Shown here piece after piece: positions 12,338 through 13,724 of a stretch of 13,724 nucleotides of DNA. The notes below the pieces were generated by a model. It worked only from the letters and a program-made list of their open reading frames with translations, was not told the origin of the DNA and ran no database searches. Both the position numbers and the translations under genes were made by a program. The stretch comes from an uncultured Gemmatimonadota bacterium. Lineage in GTDB: Bacteria > Gemmatimonadota > Gemmatimonadetes > Gemmatimonadales > GWC2-71-9. Every line of letters begins with the position of its first letter. Within the stretch, counting starts at the first letter, position 1. The stretch lies in the NCBI GenBank assembly GCA_946480845.1, contig CAMLLJ010000053.1, positions 1-13,724 on the forward strand. Direction: 5' to 3'.

Positions 12338-13724
12338 ATGTTTCCCGTTCTGCTCCTGTCCCTGATCGCCGCCGAGCCTGCCGCCACCGTCATCGCGGCG
12401 CAGGACGCACCGGTGCGCATCACCATGAACAACGACCGCCGCTTCGTCCGCGGCGACCGGGCCAAGGTCAAGGTCCGGGTCGAGAACGACGGCTTCCTGC
12501 TCGTCCTCCAGGCCGACGCCGAGGGGCGCGTCCGCGTCCTGTTCCCGCTCGACCCGTCGGACGACAACTTCGTCCGCGGCGACCGGAACTACGAGATCCG
12601 CGGCCGTGGCGACCGCGAGGCGTTCACCGTCGACGAGAACTCGGGCGAGGGCGCGGTGTACGCCGCCCTGTCGCGCGATCCGTTCCGCTTCGGCGACTAC
12701 GCCGTCAACGACCACTGGGACTACAACGCGCTCAACGTGCGCGAGCTGCCCGAGGACCCGGAGCCCGAGCTCACCGAGCTGGTGCGCCGGATGTCGAGCG
12801 GCCGGTTCGAGTACGACTACCTGACCTATTCCGTCTTCGACTATAGCGACGTCGCCTACTCGCCGACGGTCATCCACCGGACCACTTACGTGGATCCGTT
12901 CTGCAGCAGCTCGTACTACTTCCGGTACGACTGCGATCCCTACTACTACGGGTCGCGGTCCTCGCTGATCATCAACATCGGGAGCCGGTACCCGTACTAC
13001 GACCCGTTCTACTACGGTTCGTACTACTACAACCCGTACTACTACCGCTACCGGCCCTACTACCCGTACCGTGACGCCGGCTACTACTACGACCGGCCGT
13101 ACTACCCGTACGGGTATGCCGGGTATCCGACCTACGGCTACCCGCGCGGCACCTTCCCGTACCGTGACCGGCTGGGCACGCCGAGCGCGTTCAAGCAGCG
13201 CGACCGGGTCTGGGACGGCGACAGCTACCGCGATCGCGTCGGGAGCGGCGGAGCCGGCAACATCCAGGCGGTCCACACCGTCTACGGCGAGCCGCCGGTT
13301 CGCCGGACCGTGACCACCAGCGATCCGGGCCGTTCGCCGATCACTGCGGCGTCGCCTTCGCGCGACCTGAGCGACCGTCCGAGCCGGACCCGCACCAGCA
13401 CCCCGGAGCGCCGGGTGCGCAACACCGAAAAGGCGAACGTCGAGCGTGCGCCGGTCGCGCGCGAGCGGGTCCGGACCGAATCCGGTGCGGAGTCGCGGGA
13501 GCGGGACGACCAGCCGTCGCGGGCGCGCCCGACGCGGTCTACGACGCGCTCGGAGCCGTCACGGGCCGAGCCGGATCGGTCCCGTGCGGCGCCGGCCCGG
13601 TCCGCGCCGGCCCGGTCGGAACCTTCACGGGCCGAGCGGTCCCGCCCTGAGCCGTCGCGTGCGGAGCCGTCGCGTTCGGAGCCGTCGCGCTCCGCCCCCG
13701 CGCGCGCCGAGCCCTCCCGGGCCC
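12338..13724 (+). CDS. Exported DUF4384-like protein with Tyr-rich centre and Arg/Ser/Pro repeat tail (partial, 3' end beyond window)
   Basis: The frame stays open from ATG 12338 to the window edge (462 full codons), so the C-terminus is missing. A hydrophobic start (MFPVLLLSLIAAE, cleavage perhaps after IAAQ near 22) suggests export, though it has no positive n-region. Residues about 24-118 match the DUF4384 pattern: RITMNNDRRFVRGDRAKVKV, a GFLLVLQADAEGRVRVLFP strand pair, DDNFVRGDRNYEI and EGAVYAALSRDPF. About 119-192 is acidic and then mixed. Residues 193-275 hold roughly 32 Tyr in 83 positions, in YYY, YYP and YRY clusters, with two Cys at 189 and 199. From about 320 on it is low complexity, and from about 404 it repeats S-R-[AS]-[EA]-P. 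DUF4384 often accompanies signalling and envelope-stress proteins. The function here is unknown; surface or cell-wall attachment is plausible. GGAGG at 12327-12331 fixes the start, and a sigma-54 promoter precedes it. Confidence 0.85.
   Translation, partial: MFPVLLLSLIAAEPAATVIAAQDAPVRITMNNDRRFVRGDRAKVKVRVENDGFLLVLQADAEGRVRVLFPLDPSDDNFVRGDRNYEIRGRGDREAFTVDENSGEGAVYAALSRDPFRFGDYAVNDHWDYNALNVRELPEDPEPELTELVRRMSSGRFEYDYLTYSVFDYSDVAYSPTVIHRTTYVDPFCSSSYYFRYDCDPYYYGSRSSLIINIGSRYPYYDPFYYGSYYYNPYYYRYRPYYPYRDAGYYYDRPYYPYGYAGYPTYGYPRGTFPYRDRLGTPSAFKQRDRVWDGDSYRDRVGSGGAGNIQAVHTVYGEPPVRRTVTTSDPGRSPITAASPSRDLSDRPSRTRTSTPERRVRNTEKANVERAPVARERVRTESGAESRERDDQPSRARPTRSTTRSEPSRAEPDRSRAAPARSAPARSEPSRAERSRPEPSRAEPSRSEPSRSAPARAEPSRA
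13547..13724 (+). repeat. Degenerate 15-bp coding repeat (S-R-A/S-E-P pentapeptides)
   Basis: Within the last reading frame, units such as GAGCCGTCGCGTGCG recur with few changes, encoding SRAEP, SRSEP, SRSAP, ARAEP and similar pentapeptides. The most exact copies lie in 13650-13724 and the array continues past the window. Copy number could vary between strains by slippage. Confidence 0.75.

Noticed and set aside
12318..12365. Fifteen-codon overlapping leader frame starting at ATG 12318
   Set aside because: There is no ribosome binding site before it and no sign that it is translated. Noted only because it overlaps the real start.
12256..12846. Plus-strand 196-codon frame overlapping the start of the DUF4384-like gene
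   Set aside because: Out of frame with the recognisable domain, Arg-rich, and without a Shine-Dalgarno sequence.
12167..13276. Minus-strand open frame of 369 codons opposite the Tyr-rich gene
   Set aside because: Its Val/Arg-rich translation is the complement of TAC/GAC-rich codons. The plus strand has a strong RBS, a recognisable DUF4384 domain and a promoter.

Overview
The window (13,724 bp, very GC-rich, strong G/C third-position bias) looks like chromosomal DNA of a Gram-negative bacterium, most likely a member of Gemmatimonadota. The pointers are a eukaryotic-type Ser/Thr kinase fused to a TolB-like/TPR extracytoplasmic half in the style common in that phylum, several outer-membrane and periplasmic proteins, and a DUF4384-type protein. 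The taxonomic call is inference; no rRNA or tRNA gene is present.

Region 1 (1-3828, + strand) is a tightly coupled four-gene metal operon: a DtxR/MntR-family regulator with a FeoA-like tail, a Tat-exported two-domain multicopper oxidase, a ZIP-family metal permease with an added extracytoplasmic beta domain, and an outer-membrane beta-barrel protein. Every junction overlaps (4, 8 and 4 bp). A good promoter and an 18-bp dyad over its -10 box sit before the regulator. Together the genes would place one protein in each envelope compartment plus a metal sensor, suggesting an oxidase-coupled Mn or Fe handling system. Region 2 (3823-3891) is a degenerate heptamer tandem repeat that begins inside the last codons of the operon.

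Region 3 holds a small lipoprotein (+, 3978-4382) facing a membrane-anchored diheme cytochrome c (-, 4386-5285). The cytochrome is divergent from the large receptor-like kinase (+, 5381-8287) across a 95-bp intergenic stretch with a small inverted repeat.

Region 4 (8284-11768, - strand) is a two-gene unit: a secreted glycoside-hydrolase-like TIM-barrel protein with a C-terminal DOMON/CBM9-like part, followed by a TPR plus outer-membrane barrel protein of YaiO/PgaA-like architecture. This suggests processing and passage of an extracellular polysaccharide. The last gene ends tail-to-tail with the kinase in a shared CTAG that supplies both stop codons.

Region 5 has a SnoaL/NTF2-like small protein (+, 11808-12170) and then a 167-bp regulatory intergenic region with a near-consensus sigma-54 promoter, an upstream dyad and a palindrome covering the ribosome binding site. 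It precedes a long reading frame that runs off the window (12338 to beyond 13724). That frame encodes an exported DUF4384-like protein with an extreme tyrosine-rich centre and an Arg/Ser/Pro pentapeptide-repeat tail. No gene-free stretch exceeds 300 bases, and I saw no insertion sequence, CRISPR array or RNA gene.
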